Origin: Paraburkholderia monticola | Lineage (GTDB): Bacteria; Pseudomonadota; Gammaproteobacteria; Burkholderiales; Burkholderiaceae | NCBI RefSeq assembly: GCF_001580545.1 | Contig: NZ_LRBG01000037.1 | Location: 434,001-498,000 of the forward strand | Reading direction: 5' to 3' | Length of the DNA: 64,000 nt | In this document: piece after piece, positions 17,994-27,048 of the stretch | How positions within the stretch are numbered: position 1 is the stretch's first letter | Layout of the letters: each line of letters opens with the position of its first letter | Position numbers and translations under genes: made by a program | Notes under the pieces: model-generated | Seen by the model: only the letters and a program-made list of their open reading frames with translations | Told to the model about the DNA's origin: nothing | Database searches by the model: none

Positions 17994-19490
17994 TCAGAAC
18001 GACCCGAACAGCGAGCCCAGCACGATCACCACCACCAGCGCGAGCAACGCGCCGAGAATCCCGACGATCACGATGTCGCGGTAGCTCTCGCGATGTGTCG
18101 AGCCGCACACCGCCAGCAGCGTCACGACCGCGCCGTTGTGCGGCAGGCTGTCGAGCGTGCCGGAGGAGATCACGGCGACGCGATGCAGCAGCGCGGGGTC
18201 GATGCCGTATTGCCCGGCCAGTTGCAGATAGGTGCTGCCGAGCGCATCGAGTGCGATGGTGAGACCGCCCGAGGCTGAGCCGGTCAGCGCCGCGAGCAGA
18301 TTGGTAGCGACCGCGAGCGATACGAGCGGCCCACCGCCGATGCCGAGCACCCATTCGCGCACCAGCGCGAACGCGGGCAGCGCGGCGATGACCGCGCCAT
18401 ACCCCACCAGACTGCCGACACTCAGCACTGGCAGCACCGATGCATTCGCACCCGCATCGATCGTCTCGCGCAGCGCCGGCAAGCGGCGCCGGTTGAGCAG
18501 CACGAGCACGACGATCGCGACGGTGAGCGCCACGCACACGCCCCACACACCGCCGACCGCGGCGAGCGAGGTCTCGCCCCACCGCACGTCGCCGAGGTAG
18601 TCGGCGTCGATGCGCGGCAGCACGATCACGTTCATCACGAAGTTCGTCAGCACGACCAGCACGAGCGGCGCGACCGCGACGCCGAACGCCGGTAGATCCT
18701 CGCTGATATGCCCGCGTTTCGCTTCTTCCGGATCGAAACTCTGCGATACGCTCGCGCGTTCACGCACGAGGTTGTCGCTAGCCGGCGGCTTGGTCGCCTT
18801 CCCCGCCTTGCTGAAGCCGTCGAACCCTTCGCTGGCTGCCTTCGCGCGCGCTTGCTGCAGAGACAGCCACCAGAGCCCGAACACGACCATCACGATACTC
18901 GCGATGATCCCAAGCCCCGGCGCGGCGAACGGCGTCGTGCCGAAGAACGGCATCGGGATCGCGTTCTGGATCGCCGGCGTGCCGGGCAGGGCGGACATCG
19001 TGAACGTCGACGTGCCGAGCGCAATCGCGGCCGGCATCAGACGGCGCGGAATATTGGCGGCCTGGAAGAGGGCGGTGGCCATCGGCGCGAGCACGAAGAA
19101 CGCGACGAAGAGGCTGACGCCGCCATAGGTGACGAGTGCGCCACCGATCACGACAGCGAGAATCGCCCGATGCGCGCCGAGCTTCTCCGTCATGAAACTG
19201 GCGATCGCCTTCACGGAGCCGCTGTCTTCCATCAGCTTGCCGAACAGCGCGCCGAGCAGGAACAGCGGGAAGAACTGCGCGAGAAAACGCGCGGCGCTGA
19301 GCATGAAGGTCTGCGTCCAATGCGCGAGGATCGGTTCGCCCGATATCGCGGCGGCCAGCATGGCGGCGAACGGTGCAAGCAGCAGCACGGTCCAGCCGCG
19401 ATATGCGAAGCCGACCAGCAGCGCGAGACTCGCGAGCATGCCAAAGAGCCCGAGACCGATCGCGAGCGGTGACAGGGTGATGACATCCAT
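17994..19490 (-). CDS. GntP-type (gluconate/organic acid) permease
   Basis: A 498-residue polytopic inner membrane protein with about 12 hydrophobic segments. Features such as FLLGALFGKLMEDSGSVKAIA, GTSTFTMSALPGTPAIQNAIP and SASGGLTIALDALG are typical of the GntP/ion transporter superfamily of proton-coupled carboxylate or sugar-acid permeases. A hydrophilic loop of about 50 residues in the middle carries charged residues. The ATG at 19490 is chosen for a normal membrane N-terminus; the frame remains open upstream. It begins 2 bases after the patatin stop, so the two are probably cotranscribed. Substrate unknown. Convergent with repA, 25 bases away. Confidence 0.88.
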   Translation of the reverse strand: MDVITLSPLAIGLGLFGMLASLALLVGFAYRGWTVLLLAPFAAMLAAAISGEPILAHWTQTFMLSAARFLAQFFPLFLLGALFGKLMEDSGSVKAIASFMTEKLGAHRAILAVVIGGALVTYGGVSLFVAFFVLAPMATALFQAANIPRRLMPAAIALGTSTFTMSALPGTPAIQNAIPMPFFGTTPFAAPGLGIIASIVMVVFGLWWLSLQQARAKAASEGFDGFSKAGKATKPPASDNLVRERASVSQSFDPEEAKRGHISEDLPAFGVAVAPLVLVVLTNFVMNVIVLPRIDADYLGDVRWGETSLAAVGGVWGVCVALTVAIVVLVLLNRRRLPALRETIDAGANASVLPVLSVGSLVGYGAVIAALPAFALVREWVLGIGGGPLVSLAVATNLLAALTGSASGGLTIALDALGSTYLQLAGQYGIDPALLHRVAVISSGTLDSLPHNGAVVTLLAVCGSTHRESYRDIVIVGILGALLALVVVIVLGSLFGSF

Positions 19491-19492
19491 GG

Positions 19493-20536
19493 TCAGACTC
19501 CGTCGAGCAACGCGTCGAGATCCAGCGAGGAGCGTACGCCGATCGAATCGCCGTGCTCGGTGAGGAACGCCTCCGCGGCACGCCGGCCTTCGTCGCGCAG
19601 CATCGTCAGAAAGCTCCACTCGGCGTTCAGCTTCGATGAGTAGCCGAGTTCGGTCATCACTTCGCTCGAGATCCGATGGATGCGCATCTCGGCCCAATGG
19701 CGGCCTTCGTCGCTGCCGGCGTCCGCTGCGCGCCGCAGCAGCGCGATCATGCGCAACTCTTTCAGCAGTGGCGCGTTGAACGCGACCTCGTTCAGACGGC
19801 TGATGATGTCGCGCGCGGTGCGCGGCGTATCCTGGCGCTCGACGGGGTTGACCTGGATCAGCACCGTGTCGCTCGACGTGCATTCGCGCACCAGCGGCGT
19901 GATCGTCGGATTACCGGCGTAGCCGCCGTCCCAGTAGTCTTCGCCGTCGATCTGCACGGCCTGGAACAGCGTAGGCAGGCAGCCGGAGGCGAGCAGCACG
20001 TCCGGCGTCAGGTCGGCGTTGCGAAACACGCGCGCCTGGCCCGTGCGCACCCGCGTCGCGGTAATGAACAGCTTGATAGGCGCGTCGCGCAGATGTGCGA
20101 AGTCGATCGAGTCCTGCAGGATTTTCGACAGCGGATGCACGCCGCGTGGATTCAGGTCGTAGGGCGAAAACATGCGGGCCGCGAGGTCCATCGCGATGAA
20201 CAGCGGCGAATAGTCGAGCGTCCAGCGACCCATGACCACGTCGAACGGGCTGCGGCGAAACGGGCTGAACACCGAGGCTTCGAACACGCGTCGCCAGAAC
20301 GCTTCGAGCGCTTCGCGTGCGCCGGCCGCACCATTGACCTGATAGCCGCTCACCAGCACCGCGGCGTTCATCGCACCGGCCGACGTGCCCGATATGCCTT
20401 CGATTTGCAGCCACGGCTCTTCAAGCAAGCGGTCGAGGACGCCCCAGGTAAAAGCACCGTGCGAGCCGCCGCCTTGCAAGGCGAGGTCGATGAGGGCGGG
20501 TTCGCGTCGCGCGGGTGGGTTCTTTGCTGCAGCCAA
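19493..20536 (-). CDS. Patatin-like phospholipase
   Basis: A patatin-family acyl hydrolase of 347 residues from the chosen start. It carries the oxyanion glycine-rich loop GGGSHG (22-27), the nucleophile GTSAG with Ser52, and DGG with Asp203, which completes the Ser-Asp dyad. No signal peptide, so cytosolic or membrane-associated. The start is taken as TTG at 20536, preceded by GGAGG; a start at 20614 would add 26 residues of weakly conserved N-terminus. It precedes the GntP permease by 2 bases. Likely hydrolyses phospholipid or neutral lipid acyl esters; the link to a sugar-acid permease is not obvious. Confidence 0.88.
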   Translation of the reverse strand: MAAAKNPPARREPALIDLALQGGGSHGAFTWGVLDRLLEEPWLQIEGISGTSAGAMNAAVLVSGYQVNGAAGAREALEAFWRRVFEASVFSPFRRSPFDVVMGRWTLDYSPLFIAMDLAARMFSPYDLNPRGVHPLSKILQDSIDFAHLRDAPIKLFITATRVRTGQARVFRNADLTPDVLLASGCLPTLFQAVQIDGEDYWDGGYAGNPTITPLVRECTSSDTVLIQVNPVERQDTPRTARDIISRLNEVAFNAPLLKELRMIALLRRAADAGSDEGRHWAEMRIHRISSEVMTELGYSSKLNAEWSFLTMLRDEGRRAAEAFLTEHGDSIGVRSSLDLDALLDGV

Positions 20537-21112
20537 GATGCCTCCGGTAGTGAGGACTGCTCCATTTCGCAAGCTGACGCCGCATGCACGGCGGACGGTT
20601 GAACTGCTAGCCAATGCTTTGAACTACCGAATGACATGCAGCGTGTTTCAATGGCGAAACATCGCACTGCACCATTGGTATTGGAAGTGGCCAGTGATTA
20701 AAAGTCAAGCGCATTCAACTCGATTCACAGACCTTGCGCGCAGGGAGGCTGGCAGGCCAATCCGGCGGAACAGAGAAATCCGCCTCGTCACGCCAAGGTC
20801 AAAAACAGCGTGTAGGGAATCCGGCTCGGGCGCCGCGTGTCCGGCATATTCATCGATGAGCGGAGTATCTTTGCAAGGAGATGCTGGACACGACAATGCG
20901 GCCGCAATCAAGCCGGAGCCAGACAATGTGAATGATTCGTCGGCGTATGCCGCTTGAATGTCAATTCGCTTGCTATCCGCGGTTTCGCCTTGCGCCAATC
21001 GACGCGGCTTCTTGCAATGTAATGTATCGGCTCGGCGGCCGGATACATTACGACATAATTCGACTGATGAACCAGGCTATAAAACAGGCATCGTCAAATC
21101 ACGGAGAGCACC
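20537..21112. other. Divergent promoter region between patatin and GFA-like genes
   Basis: About 575 bases with no supported gene. It should contain the divergent promoters. The notable element is the inverted repeat at 21019-21051. A 190-codon plus-strand frame (20385-20957) overlaps the patatin gene antisense and is not called. Confidence 0.5.
21019..21051. promoter_or_regulatory. Inverted repeat/operator upstream of the gfa-like operon
   Basis: GTAATGTATC (21019-21028) and GATACATTAC (21042-21051) form a perfect 10-bp inverted repeat with a 13-base GC-rich spacer, ending 61 bases before the GFA-like ATG. CATAAT at 21054-21059 may be the -10 element. It looks like a two-half-site operator for a dimeric regulator. 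Confidence 0.55.
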
Positions 21113-21484
21113 ATGAGTGCCGAGTTGCTGCAAGGGTCCTGTCATTGCGGGGCCGTCAAATTCGAGGTTCGCACCGAAGTCGTTCCCGCTGGCCGTTGCA
21201 ACTGCAGCCTGTGCCGCCGCAAGGGCGCACTGATGACGCCGCTGTTTCCGGCCAGTCAGTTGAAGATTCTGAGCGGCGAGGATTCGCTGACGCTGTACCA
21301 GTTCAACACGAAGGTCGCGAAGCACTACTTCTGCAAGCACTGCGGCATCTATCCTTTTCATCAGACGCGCAAAGATCCGCAGCAATGGCGCGTCAATATC
21401 GGCTGCCTCGAAGGGGTCGATCCTTATGCGCTCGAAGCCAGCGTGGCCGACGGCGCGAGTCTTTCCGTGCTGGAGGACGCATGA
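21113..21484 (+). CDS. GFA-family (glutathione-dependent formaldehyde-activating-like) zinc protein
   Basis: A 123-residue protein with the GFA zinc-site signature: CHC (Cys10, Cys12), a CNCSLC cluster (Cys29, Cys31, Cys34) and CKHC (Cys74, Cys77), followed by GIYPFHQTR. The family includes Gfa and centromere-protein-V-like zinc proteins; most members have no proven activity. The start follows CGGAGA. Its stop overlaps the next small gene by 4 bases, and response regulator and kinase genes follow closely, so it probably heads a four-gene operon. Confidence 0.88.
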   Translation: MSAELLQGSCHCGAVKFEVRTEVVPAGRCNCSLCRRKGALMTPLFPASQLKILSGEDSLTLYQFNTKVAKHYFCKHCGIYPFHQTRKDPQQWRVNIGCLEGVDPYALEASVADGASLSVLEDA

Positions 21485-21603
21485 AACGCCTCTTTGCCAT
21501 CGCATTGTTCGTCGCGGGCGGCTTCGCGGCCGAACTCGCGCATCCGTTGCAATGTACATTGATCCAGGCGAGCGGCGTGCAACTCAAACGCCGCCGCAAA
21601 TAA
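21481..21603 (+). CDS. Small exported peptide (40 aa), hypothetical
   Basis: An open frame of 40 codons beginning at an ATG that overlaps the GFA-like stop (ATGA). The protein MKRLFAIALFVAGGFAAELA... has a clear signal-peptide-like start: two basic residues, then a hydrophobic stretch of about 14 residues, then a short hydrophilic tail with one Cys and ending KRRRK. It ends 7 bases before the response regulator start. The overlap and tight spacing argue for a real gene. It could be a small periplasmic or membrane modulator of the adjacent kinase, but that is speculative. Confidence 0.5.
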   Translation: MKRLFAIALFVAGGFAAELAHPLQCTLIQASGVQLKRRRK

Positions 21604-21610
21604 TCCGTCG

Positions 21611-22351
21611 ATGGAAACTTCCGACCACGTACTGATCGTCGATGACGATCGCGGCATCCGCGAACTGCTCGCCGGATACCTCGAGAAAAACGGCGTGCGC
21701 GTCTCGCTCGCGGCCAATGGGCGCCAGATGCGCGCCGCGCTCGAGAACGGCGCGCCGGACCTGATCGTGCTCGACCTGATGTTGCCGGGCGAGGACGGCC
21801 TCGTGCTGTGCCGCGAGCTGCGCGCCAGCAAGTTCCGTACCGTGCCGATCCTGATGCTGACGGCGCGTAGCGAGGAAGCGGACCGGATCGTCGGCCTCGA
21901 AATGGGCGCTGACGACTATCTGACTAAGCCCTTCGCCGCGCGCGAGTTGCTCGCGCGCATCCGTTCGGTGCTACGCCGCGCGCGCATGCTGCCGCCTGGC
22001 ATGCAGGTGACCGAGTCGGCGCCGATGCTGTGCTTTGGCGACTGGCGGCTCGACACGACCGCGCGCCATCTGCTCGACGCGGACGGCACGGAGGTCGCGT
22101 TGAGCGGTGCGGAGTACCGTTTGTTGCGCGTGTTTCTCGATCATCCGCAGCGCGTGCTCACGCGCGATCAGCTGCTGAACCTCACGCAAGGCCGCCAGGC
22201 CGATCCGTTCGACCGCTCGATCGATCTGATGGTGAGCCGCCTGCGCCAACGCCTGCGCGACGGTGCGCGCGAACCGCGCTACATCAAGACGTTACGCAGC
22301 GAAGGTTATGTGTTTTCGGCGACGGTCACCGCGATCGGAGACCCGCAATGA
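21611..22351 (+). CDS. OmpR/PhoB-family response regulator
   Basis: A 246-residue two-component response regulator. The receiver domain has the acidic cluster DDD (11-13), phosphoacceptor Asp55 in VLDLMLPG, the conserved Thr in LMLTARS and Lys107 in DDYLTKPF. The C-terminal winged helix (about 140-240, with LSGAEYRLLRVFLDHPQRVLTRDQLL and RYIKTLRSEGYVF) binds DNA. The sequence resembles OmpR proper. Its stop overlaps the kinase start by 4 bases. The inverted repeat at 21019-21051 may be its autoregulatory site, although OmpR-type sites are usually direct repeats. Confidence 0.95.
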   Translation: METSDHVLIVDDDRGIRELLAGYLEKNGVRVSLAANGRQMRAALENGAPDLIVLDLMLPGEDGLVLCRELRASKFRTVPILMLTARSEEADRIVGLEMGADDYLTKPFAARELLARIRSVLRRARMLPPGMQVTESAPMLCFGDWRLDTTARHLLDADGTEVALSGAEYRLLRVFLDHPQRVLTRDQLLNLTQGRQADPFDRSIDLMVSRLRQRLRDGAREPRYIKTLRSEGYVFSATVTAIGDPQ

Positions 22352-23691
22352 ACGCACCGCCGTCGCCGCCCTTGCTGCGCTGGCCGCATTGGCCGCGCAC
22401 GCTGTTCGCGCGGCTCGCGGTGATCCTGTTCGTCGGGCTCGCGCTCGCGCAGTCGCTGTCGGTCTGGCTCACGATGACCGAGCGCGACCAGACCATGACC
22501 AACATCATGATGGGCTACATCGAGCGCGAGGTCGCGAGCTCGGTCGCGCTGCTCGATCATCTGCCCCCCGACGAGCGCGCGCAGTGGCTGCCGCGGCTCG
22601 CGCGGCGCAGCTACGAATTCGTGCTCGGCCCCGGCGTGCCCGGCGCGCCGGTCGATGCAAGCCTGTCGGCGCGCGTCGCGCAATCGATCGGCGACGGTAT
22701 CGGCACGCGTTATCCGTTGACCGTCAACGCGGTCCCGGGCAATCGCGAGCGTCTGCAGGTTCACCTGAAACTGAGCGACGGCACCCCGCTCACCATCGAC
22801 TTGCGGCCGATGCCCGGCGCGCCGTTGTCGCGCTGGCTGCCGCTCGTACTGACGCTGCAACTGCTCGTGTTGGTCGCGTGCTGTTGGCTCGCGGTGCGGC
22901 TCGCGACGCGCCCGCTCAATCAACTCGCCGTCGCAGCCGATACGCTCGGCCCCGACCTGAAGGCCGCCCGCCTGCCCGAAGCGGGGCCGTCCGAAGTGGC
23001 GCGCGCCGCGCGAGCGTTCAACGCGATGCAGGACCGGATCGCCACGTACATGACCGAGCGCATGCAGATCCTCGCAGCGATCTCGCACGATCTGCAGACG
23101 CCGATCACGCGTATGCGTTTGCGCGCCGACACGATGGACAACGAAGCCGAGGCCGCGAAGTTGCGCCAGGACCTGCGGGAAATGGAAGCGCTGGTCAAGG
23201 AAGGGGTGACTTATGCGCGCACGATGCATGGCACGACCGAGCTGCCGCGCCGCATCGATCCCGATGCGCTGTTCGACAGTCTCGTCTGCGATTATGTCGA
23301 CGCTGGGCAGGACGTGTCCCTGCAGGGCCGCTTCGGTCAGTCGCTGACGATGCGTCCGCAGGCGTTGCGGCGCATCGTCGGCAATCTGGTCGATAACGCG
23401 CTCAACTTCGGTGGCGCCGCGCAGATCGATATCGGTGAGTTGCACGATGGCGAGGCTACCGTGTCGGTGCTCGATCGTGGTCCGGGCATTCCGGTCGAAT
23501 CGCTGGAAACCGTGTTCGAGCCGTTCGTTCGACTCGAGGGCTCGCGCAATCGTCAAACAGGGGGAACGGGGCTGGGTCTCGCGATCGCGCGGCAACTCGC
23601 GCTCGCGATGGACGCGACGCTCACGCTGCACAACCGCGCGGGCGGCGGTCTCGAAGCGCGGTTGACGCTGCGCAAGTTGCGCGAGTCATGA
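22348..23691 (+). CDS. EnvZ-type sensor histidine kinase
   Basis: A 447-residue kinase. TM1 spans about 20-42, the periplasmic domain about 43-160, TM2 about 163-185, then HAMP (ATRPLNQLAVAADTLG...), the dimerisation/phosphoacceptor motif ISHDLQTPITRMRLR with His247, N-box NLVDNALNFGG, G1 LDRGPGIP and G2 GGTGLGLAIA. The start at 22348 is set by the ATGA overlap with the response regulator. It phosphorylates the preceding regulator; the signal is unknown. The small exported peptide and zinc protein in the same operon may be inputs or targets. Confidence 0.95.
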   Translation: MNAPPSPPLLRWPHWPRTLFARLAVILFVGLALAQSLSVWLTMTERDQTMTNIMMGYIEREVASSVALLDHLPPDERAQWLPRLARRSYEFVLGPGVPGAPVDASLSARVAQSIGDGIGTRYPLTVNAVPGNRERLQVHLKLSDGTPLTIDLRPMPGAPLSRWLPLVLTLQLLVLVACCWLAVRLATRPLNQLAVAADTLGPDLKAARLPEAGPSEVARAARAFNAMQDRIATYMTERMQILAAISHDLQTPITRMRLRADTMDNEAEAAKLRQDLREMEALVKEGVTYARTMHGTTELPRRIDPDALFDSLVCDYVDAGQDVSLQGRFGQSLTMRPQALRRIVGNLVDNALNFGGAAQIDIGELHDGEATVSVLDRGPGIPVESLETVFEPFVRLEGSRNRQTGGTGLGLAIARQLALAMDATLTLHNRAGGGLEARLTLRKLRES

Positions 23692-24166
23692 TTGAAGGCT
23701 CGGACCACTCACCGATGCGAAATATTGTCCAGGCAGAATTTCGATCATAAAAGTTCACCAAGCCGTCACTGCCTAATCGTGATCCGGTTAGTACTGTCGA
23801 TGACATCCATGAACGTCCTGCAGTTCAGCGCATTTCAGTGATTCCCCATCATTTGAGAAACCGCATTGATAATGCGGATGTTCGCATCGTATGTCACATG
23901 TCATGCGTGGAATTGTCAATTGTTAATTCGGGCATTCAATAAAATTCGGCAATGCAGCATTGATCGACGATTCGATCGCACCGCGCGACGCAAGCCGTTA
24001 GCCGGTCCTGCAATTAATTGACAAACCTCATCGGAGAGCCCATTCTTTTTGTGTGGTGGTTGCAGAGTTACGCGGCTGATCAAGAGCAAGATTGGCCGGG
24101 AGACACGTATCGTTCGAATCTGATCGCAGATCCTTTTTTTAAAAAGATCACTAAGAAGGAATCCGA
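23692..24166. other. Intergenic region upstream of arcD
   Basis: About 475 bases, more A/T-rich than the coding DNA. It holds a small hairpin, CCGCATT-GAT-AATGCGG (23861-23877), without a U-tract, and the presumed arc promoter. No clear ANR/FNR box (TTGAT-N4-ATCAA) was seen. No gene supported. Confidence 0.5.
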
Positions 24167-25588
24167 ATGGCGTCCACTTCACAAAAAATGTCAAAGATGC
24201 AACTCACCGGGATGGTGGTGGGCGGCATGGTCGGAGCCGGGATCTTTTCCCTGCCGCGTACATTCGCTAATGCCACTGGTCCGTTGGGCGCCGTCATCGC
24301 GTGGATCATCGCGGGCACCGGTATGTATATGCTGGCGCGGGTGTTTCAGGCGCTGGCGGAACGAAAGCCCGAACTCGACGCCGGTGTGTTCGCGTACGCG
24401 AAAGCGGGCTTTGGCGACTATCCGGGCTTTCTCTCCGCATTTGGCTACTGGATCGGCAGCTGTATCGGCAACGTTTCGTACTGGGTGCTGATCAAATCGA
24501 CACTCGGCGCGTTTTTTCCGGTGTTCGGCGACGGCAATACGGTCGTCGCGATCGTCGTTGCATCGATTGGCATCTGGCTATTTCATTTCATGATCCTGAA
24601 GGGCGTGCAGCAGGCGGCCTTCATCAACAGTATCGTCACGGTCGCCAAGGTCATTCCGATTCTGGTGTTCATCGTGATCCTGATTTTCGGCTTCCGGATG
24701 GACCTGTTCCAGTCCAACCTCTACGGCGGCGGACTCGAAGGCAATATCTTCGAGCAGGTGCGCGCGACGATGCTGGTGACGGTCTTCGTGTTCATCGGTA
24801 TCGAAGGGGCGAGTGTTTATTCCCGCTATGCGAAGAAGCGCACCGATGTCGGCCAGGCGACGATTCTCGGCTTCGTCGTCGTGACCGCGCTGATGGTACT
24901 CGTGACGTTGCTGCCTTACGCGGTGCTTCAGCGCGCGGACATCGCGGGCATGCGCCAGCCGTCGATGGCGGCGGTGCTCGAGGGGGTGGTCGGTCACTGG
25001 GGTGCCGTTTTCGTCAGCATAGGTCTGCTGATTTCGGTGCTGGGCGCTTACCTCGCCTGGTCGCTGATCTGTGCCGAAGTGTTGTTCACGGCGGCCAAGA
25101 CCGAAGACATGCCCGCCGTGTTCGCGAGGGAAAACGCCAACAAGGTACCTGCCAATGCATTGTGGCTGACCAACATCGTGGTGCAGCTGCTCGTCATCAG
25201 CACGTACTTCTCGCGAGATGCGTTCGCGCTGATGCTGAATCTGACGAGCGCGATGTCCTTGATTCCGTACCTGTTCGTCGCCGCTTACGGATGCATGACC
25301 GCGAATCGCGGCGAGGGTTACGACGTACGCCCCGAAGAACGCCGGCGCGACCTGGTGATGGCCGCAGTCGCCGTGATCTACACGGTCTTCATGATCTGGG
25401 CGGGCGGCCTTAAATTCATCCTGCTTTCCGCCGTGCTGTATGCGCCTGGAACGGCGCTTTATATCTGGGCTCGGCGCGAGCAGAACAAGAGCGTCTTCAT
25501 CGCTTCCGACTGGATCATTTTTATCGTTGCGGTCATTGGCGCGATCGTCGGCATCTATGGCCTCGCGACTGGGCGGATCGCGCTTTAA
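24167..25588 (+). CDS. arcD: Arginine/ornithine antiporter (APC family)
   Basis: A 473-residue antiporter with about 12-13 membrane segments. TM1 carries the substrate motif GGMVGAGIFSLP; FVFIGIEGASVYSRYAKKRTDVGQAT in the middle is typical of the basic amino acid/polyamine antiporter group that includes ArcD. It exchanges external arginine for internal ornithine (or another amine) to feed the deiminase encoded next. AAGGAAT precedes the ATG. The gap to arcA is 48 bases with a clear ribosome binding site, so the genes are cotranscribed. Because no ornithine carbamoyltransferase gene follows, the exported partner may be citrulline instead. Confidence 0.92.
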   Translation: MASTSQKMSKMQLTGMVVGGMVGAGIFSLPRTFANATGPLGAVIAWIIAGTGMYMLARVFQALAERKPELDAGVFAYAKAGFGDYPGFLSAFGYWIGSCIGNVSYWVLIKSTLGAFFPVFGDGNTVVAIVVASIGIWLFHFMILKGVQQAAFINSIVTVAKVIPILVFIVILIFGFRMDLFQSNLYGGGLEGNIFEQVRATMLVTVFVFIGIEGASVYSRYAKKRTDVGQATILGFVVVTALMVLVTLLPYAVLQRADIAGMRQPSMAAVLEGVVGHWGAVFVSIGLLISVLGAYLAWSLICAEVLFTAAKTEDMPAVFARENANKVPANALWLTNIVVQLLVISTYFSRDAFALMLNLTSAMSLIPYLFVAAYGCMTANRGEGYDVRPEERRRDLVMAAVAVIYTVFMIWAGGLKFILLSAVLYAPGTALYIWARREQNKSVFIASDWIIFIVAVIGAIVGIYGLATGRIAL

Positions 25589-25636
25589 CGGAATCCGGTT
25601 GAACAAAGGGTCAACACTGGTAATCAGGAGATCATC

Positions 25637-26896
25637 ATGGCAAACACGGACGCGAAAGCGGGTGAATTGGGTGTCTACTCGGAGGTCGGGCAACTGCGCA
25701 AAGTGATGGTCTGCGCACCGGGGGTCGCGCATCAGCGCCTTACCCCGAGCAATTGCGATGAACTGTTGTTCGACGACGTGCTATGGGTCGAGAACGCGAA
25801 GCGCGATCACTTCGACTTCGTCACGAAGATGCGCGATCGCGGTGTCGATGTGGTGGAAATGCACAATCTGCTTGCCGAAACGGTCGCGGTGGCCGAAGGC
25901 AAAAAGTGGATTCTCGACAATCAGGTGGTGCCGAATCAGGTCGGCCTCGGCTTTATCGATGAATTGAGAAGCTATCTCGAAGGGCTCGACGATCGCAAGC
26001 TGGCCGAAACGCTGATTGGCGGGCTATCCACGCACGACTTCCCGGAAGCGCACGGCGGCAAGGCGCTGCAGATCGCGAAGGAAGCGGCGGGCGGCACCGA
26101 ATATCTGCTGCCGCCGCTGCCGAACACCCTGTACACGCGCGACACGACCTGCTGGATCTATGGCGGCGTCACGCTCAACGCGCTGTACTGGCCGGCGCGC
26201 CACGAGGAGACGATCCTCACCACGGCGATCTACAAGTTTCACCCGGACTTCGCGGGCAAGGTCAACGTGTGGTGGGGCGATCCGACTCAGGACCACGGCA
26301 TGGCCACGCTGGAAGGCGGCGACGTGATGCCGATCGGCAAGGGCGTCGTGCTGATCGGCATGAGCGAGCGCACCTCGCGTCAGGCCATCAGTCAACTGGC
26401 GGCGACGCTGTTCAAGAAGGGCGCGGCCGAACGCGTGATCGTCGCGGCGATGCCGAAGATTCGCGCGGCGATGCATCTGGACACGGTGTTCACGTTCGCC
26501 GATCGCGATTGCGTGCTGGTTGCGCCGGACTTCATGGCGAAGACGCGCACCTATTCGTATCGGCCGAGCAGCCATCCGAGCGGCGTGGAATTGCATGCGG
26601 AAAACAAACCGTTTACCGATGTCGTCGCCGAGGCGCTTGGGCTGAAGCAGCTGCGCGTGGTCGAGGCGGGCGGCAGCGACTATCAGCGCGAGCGCACGCA
26701 ATGGGATAGCGGTGCGAACCTCGTGTGCGCATCGCCGGGCGTCGTCTATGCGTACGACCGCAACACCTATACGAACACGCTGCTGCGCAAGCAGGGCATC
26801 GAGGTGATTACGATCGTCGGCGCCGAGCTGGGTCGTGGACGTGGAGGCGGTCACTGCATGACCTGCCCGATCATTCGCGATGCGGTCGACTATTGA
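25637..26896 (+). CDS. arcA: Arginine deiminase
   Basis: A 419-residue arginine deiminase converting arginine to citrulline and ammonia in the cytoplasm. It aligns end to end with family hallmarks: start GVYSEVGQLRKVMVC, PNTLYTRDTT, GMATLEGGDVMPIGKGVVLIGMSERTS, MHLDTVFTF, and C-terminal GRGRGGGHCMTCP with catalytic Cys407. Length and catalytic residues are complete, so it should be active. A strong ribosome binding site (CAGGAG) precedes the ATG. The usual arcB and arcC do not follow; nhaC does. Confidence 0.97.
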   Translation: MANTDAKAGELGVYSEVGQLRKVMVCAPGVAHQRLTPSNCDELLFDDVLWVENAKRDHFDFVTKMRDRGVDVVEMHNLLAETVAVAEGKKWILDNQVVPNQVGLGFIDELRSYLEGLDDRKLAETLIGGLSTHDFPEAHGGKALQIAKEAAGGTEYLLPPLPNTLYTRDTTCWIYGGVTLNALYWPARHEETILTTAIYKFHPDFAGKVNVWWGDPTQDHGMATLEGGDVMPIGKGVVLIGMSERTSRQAISQLAATLFKKGAAERVIVAAMPKIRAAMHLDTVFTFADRDCVLVAPDFMAKTRTYSYRPSSHPSGVELHAENKPFTDVVAEALGLKQLRVVEAGGSDYQRERTQWDSGANLVCASPGVVYAYDRNTYTNTLLRKQGIEVITIVGAELGRGRGGGHCMTCPIIRDAVDY

Positions 26897-26936
26897 TAAG
26901 TCAAACAACTCAATCTGACGGTTGACTGACAAAGTG

Positions 26937-26967
26937 CTGCCCGCTCGCCAAAGTGGCGAGCGGGCAG
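26937..26967 (+). promoter_or_regulatory. Strong hairpin between arcA and nhaC
   Basis: CTGCCCGCTCGCC, 5-base loop AAAGT, and GGCGAGCGGGCAG form a perfect 13-bp GC-rich stem 40 bases after the arcA stop. No U-tract follows, so it is more likely an RNA processing/stability element or partial attenuator that lowers nhaC expression relative to arcA. Confidence 0.55.
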
Positions 26968-27048
26968 CGGCGCGTCGCCGGCAGGGCCGAGCCTCGCCGG
27001 GCGACAGCAGCGAGGTGGCAGTGGTTGTCGATACGGGGACGAACTCAA

